Source of the DNA: Metallyticus violacea
Lineage: Eukaryota > Arthropoda > Insecta > Mantodea > Metallyticidae
Direction of reading: 5' to 3'
Assembly: GCA_030762175.1 (NCBI GenBank)
Contig: CM060846.1
Location: forward strand, 235,167,512-235,231,511
DNA: 64,000 bases
The position numbers and the translations under genes are program-made. Below the pieces are notes generated by a model. That model worked only from the letters and a program-made list of their open reading frames with translations, had not been told where the DNA came from and ran no database searches. Below are positions 60,941-64,000 of this stretch, piece after piece (position 1 is the first letter of the stretch; the number at the start of each line of letters is the position of its first letter).

Positions 60941-61609
60941 CAAAACAATTACTTGGGACCTGGAGAGATGGTTGGCGACATATGTAGGGAGAGTGCTTTA
61001 TCTGCCAAGTAAAACATTGTGCACTGCATATGTATCATCTTCTTTTCAAATACTTAAAAGTTGATCTATATCTTTGTTTTAACTAGTGAGCAGTGGACGT
61101 TATCAACACACTCTGACTAGCTATCTCTCCAGCTCTCAGCAGTACATGTTAAAACACTGTATTTTGCTCCTATTCGTTTTTCCTTTTGGAATGAATCATT
61201 AGCAAATAAATACCCGTTATACATTTATATCATTCTTTCAGTTATGGTTTATTAACAATATAAAAAAACCCACAATATAACGTGTATAAATTTTATTTCC
61301 ATTATTTACTTATCCAGTCTATTTTTAATATGTTACACATCCAAAAAAGATAAAAATGCAGATTGAATGCTGCATGTACCTGTATCCTGAAAAGGAATAA
61401 CCACAAATATTGTACTTATGAAGCTGTTGACAAAGAAGTGGTAATATATCCTAATCTTAGGTATTCATTTTTTACACAAAACTCCATCAACATGCTTAAA
61501 AGTAAGATGCATTTTGGGAGAATCTCGCATCTTCAAATGCTCACTGAACCACCAATATTCGAAACAATGGCTAGACAACCAGATGTTCATGTGGTGGCCT
61601 CTGTTGGTT
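60941..61609. other. No gene recognised
   Basis: An 82-codon + strand frame (61363-61611) shows no known motif. The remainder is AT-rich. Confidence 0.4.
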
Positions 61610-63165
61610 GAAGCAGAAAATTGTTCAGTTCATCCATAGCAGGAAACTCAAAATTCATCAAGATTTTCAGCAGTTTAATTCCCGGTTTTATTTCATGATT
61701 TTGGTCCAAAAGTCAGCTACTACTGCTGATTTATCCACCTGCTTAAACCGAATACTCCAAAATGTTCTTTCTTCCAAATTTCCAAATTTCTCTTTGTTTT
61801 GCTCTGTTCACAATCTGCACATTTTATTTCGTAAACTCCTGATTTCTGTTCTGTTGGTATGGAGTCTTTTACTGCGCAACCTAATAAATTCTTAATGTTA
61901 TATCTGTTCTTTGGGGCTAACATTATCCCATGTTCTTTGAAAATTTTCTTGAACTTGTGGTAAATTGGATGGTAATTGAAACTTTTGAATTTGTATTCTT
62001 CTTTTGTATTTTTCAGTGTAAAAACTTCTCTTATCCATTTTTGACTTTTAGATTTATTGATAAATTTTATCACTTTGTCTTTGTTGAAACCATTGATTAT
62101 AGCTATTTTATTATTTGTTTGTATTCTATTTTGTACTCTGCTTCTGTGAGTGGAATATTCATCAATCTGTGTGCCAAACTGTAAAAAATTGCATATTTAT
62201 GTGGAATGGGGTTATAACTTTAATTTTTTATGTAGTTTTCTGTGTGTGTTTCTTTCCTGTAAATTTCAAAATTCAAACATACTCCATTTCTTATAATTTT
62301 TAAATCTAGAAATGGTAGTCACCCATTTCATTCTTCCTCTATGATAAATTGTATAGATTCATGTAGCAAATTAAGAAGATTCTGGGCATATATTGAGTGT
62401 TTCTTCAGTATTATTGTAAAAATGTCATCCACATACCTATACCATGGCTTGAAAATTAAAGGAAGGCTTTTGTGATATGTATTTCAAATGATCTGATGAA
62501 TAACTCTGCTAGAAAAGGTGACAATGGGTTTCCCATATTTAGGCCTGAAACTTGTTGGTAATATTTTTTGTTGAAGCTGAAGCAATTTTGTTTAATGCAA
62601 ATATTAGTAAGTTTTAATAATTTTTCTATTTCTTTGGTTTTTAAATTTATTGATGTTAACCATTTCTTTAGCATAAACATAAGATTCTCTATAGGTATGC
62701 TCGGGAATACGGCTCTTACATCAAATGAAACCACTATAACTCCAGTCGTAATTCAGATATTTATAAGTTTCTTGATTCAATCGACTGAATTTTTAATGCT
62801 CAAACTTTGAAATCTCTTAAAAGAATTGAAGACTTTGATAAATTTTTTTGCTACCTGGTATGTGGGTGAATTGATATTGTTTATTATTGGTCTCATGCTG
62901 TAATAATTTTTATGTATTTTAGATAATGCATAAAGCCTGGGTAGTACTAGATTACTCTGTTTGATTTTCTGTTTTTCAGTAGTGGATAGTGTTTTGACTT
63001 CATTTAATGTTTTGTATAAAATTTTATTGCATTTATTGAGCGGATTCTTTTCAATTGGTTTGTAGTTGGTTTTAGACAACATAAAACACCAAAAAAAATC
63101 AATAAACTGCAGAACGACATTAAAACAACTAAAAGAAAAACCAGTGATATACATAAAGCAGACAA
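61610..63165 (-). mobile_element. Penelope-like element copy B (best preserved)
   Basis: Minus strand, read from 63165. The fingers region reads LVLPRLYALSKIHKNYYSMR with PIINNINSPTYQVAK (63000-62870). Next comes MVSFDVRAVFPSIPIENL (62730), the FDV..LFtnvPi block containing the first catalytic Asp. YQQVSGLNMGNPLSPFLAEL follows at 62560, then the catalytic WYRYVDDIFTI at about 62445. The C-terminal region (62073-61720) has KEHGIMLAPKNRYNIKNLLG and GVYEIKCADCEQ, the start of the GIY-YIG-type endonuclease typical of Penelope elements, followed by KTKRN and KKEHF. Four frames are needed, so it is inactive. Copies A, C and D are relatives. Confidence 0.85.
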
Positions 63166-64000
63166 GGTATCAAATAGCCATTTTAGATGGAAAAAAATAC
63201 ATAAATAAAGTCAAAACTGTGTTAAAAGGAAAAGACTATACTGTACACTGTAGTGTGTTGCTATGAGTTTCCTGACAGAAAAGTTTGCAAACATCTGGTT
63301 GTTTTTTGGATGGTGCAGTCCATTCCATTAATTGATTTTTTGTCTGTGTTAATATACCAGATACAAATATCATCACTTGTTATAATCTGATCCAGTAAAG
63401 CATCACCTCTTTTGTCTTAATGCCCAAAGACAATAAGCACTGATACCATCCAGTGCTTCTTGTGTTCTTGTAAAAGCAGTTTGTGCACTCACTGGAGATG
63501 CAATTTCTGTTAGCCTAATTCATCAGTAATCACTATGTGAAAAATTGCATGGCATTTGCAGAAACTGAAATTGAGAATCATTAGCATTCTCAAACCCTTT
63601 GATATTCAATCCTTTAGAAAAAGTGATTCCTAAGCTTGTAAGAAAGATTCTAGATCTCACTAAAACTATAAATCTGAAACTGTAAAGTAAGGATTTGAGA
63701 ATGTGTACAAAAGGCCCTCGAGCTTGAGTGTCATGTTGTATTAATGCATACTCCAACAACAAAAATCGATCAATCAAACCCTTTGAACCACATCTTTTGT
63801 CACAATAATTGGTCAACCCTTTTTCTGCACATCATGGGTATTCCGCAAACCATTTGCTCATTTTTTTAAATTATGGCACTAATGTCTTATACCATATTCA
63901 CTCATTACATTATCACCATAAATTTCACGTAGTTCACAATGGATTTTAACAACCTTACAGTTTTAGGCTACAAGATATCATCAATGAGTGCACCTCATAA
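63166..64000. other. Possible decayed transposase; otherwise unassigned
   Basis: Minus-strand residues at about 63400-63260 faintly resemble the region after the first catalytic Asp of mariner transposases, but without a clear GDE box. A 97-codon minus-strand frame at 63523-63816 is unrecognised. I do not assign a family. Confidence 0.25.

Noticed and set aside
1..64000. CRISPR array, bacterial operons or organelle sequence
   Set aside because: No regularly spaced repeats, ribosome binding sites or dense gene packing; spliced gene and eukaryotic transposons throughout.

Overview
This is an AT-rich stretch of animal genome, almost certainly from an insect. Reasons: a multi-exon gene of the insect IAP (inhibitor of apoptosis) type with GT-AG introns, an R1-clade LINE, Penelope-like, Maverick/Polinton, piggyBac, Tc1/mariner, hAT-like and Mutator-like elements, and tRNA-derived SINEs. 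There is no bacterial gene organisation, and most open frames are chance or transposon debris.

The only host gene I can support runs on the + strand from 9730 to beyond 37373. Four exons splice in a consistent frame: 9730-10362, 11230-11373, 25378-25541 and 37306-37373. They encode a Ser/Glu-rich N-terminus, a canonical BIR zinc domain in the first exon, and a second, degenerate BIR split over exons two and three. The fourth exon encodes a linker. No C-terminal RING exon is visible, so the gene probably continues past the window or has lost it. Its introns (0.9, 14 and 11.8 kb) are packed with transposable elements.

Layout: 1-9.7 kb holds a small hairpin element, the tail of a Penelope-like element, a 1.2 kb foldback, a decayed transposon ORF with an ATAHGKG motif, and a hAT-like fragment. 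Intron 2 (11.4-25.4 kb) holds SINEs, a decayed DDE transposase, a Penelope copy broken by a complete TA-flanked Tc1 and a SINE, a LINE 3' end and a mariner. Intron 3 (25.5-37.3 kb) holds a SINE, a short tandem duplication and a broken Maverick/Polinton (DNA polymerase B, packaging ATPase, integrase, minor capsid) interrupted by a piggyBac element and a 121-bp hairpin MITE. Downstream of exon 4 (37.4-64 kb) come an RNase H-bearing LINE and an 11 kb structure with roughly 2 kb inverted arms and short direct repeats just inside them; this encloses a MITE, a Mutator-like transposase and another piggyBac. After it lie a second Mutator-like transposase split by an R1-type LINE, a deleted mariner, and two more Penelope copies.

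The most interesting items are the degenerate second BIR, the nested insertions that give relative ages (Tc1 and SINE into Penelope; piggyBac and MITE into Maverick; R1 into Mutator-like), the large inverted-arm structure at 41-52 kb, and a hammerhead-ribozyme-like motif conserved between a Penelope tail and a MITE. All assignments come from reading the translated sequence and recalled family motifs; no database search was run.
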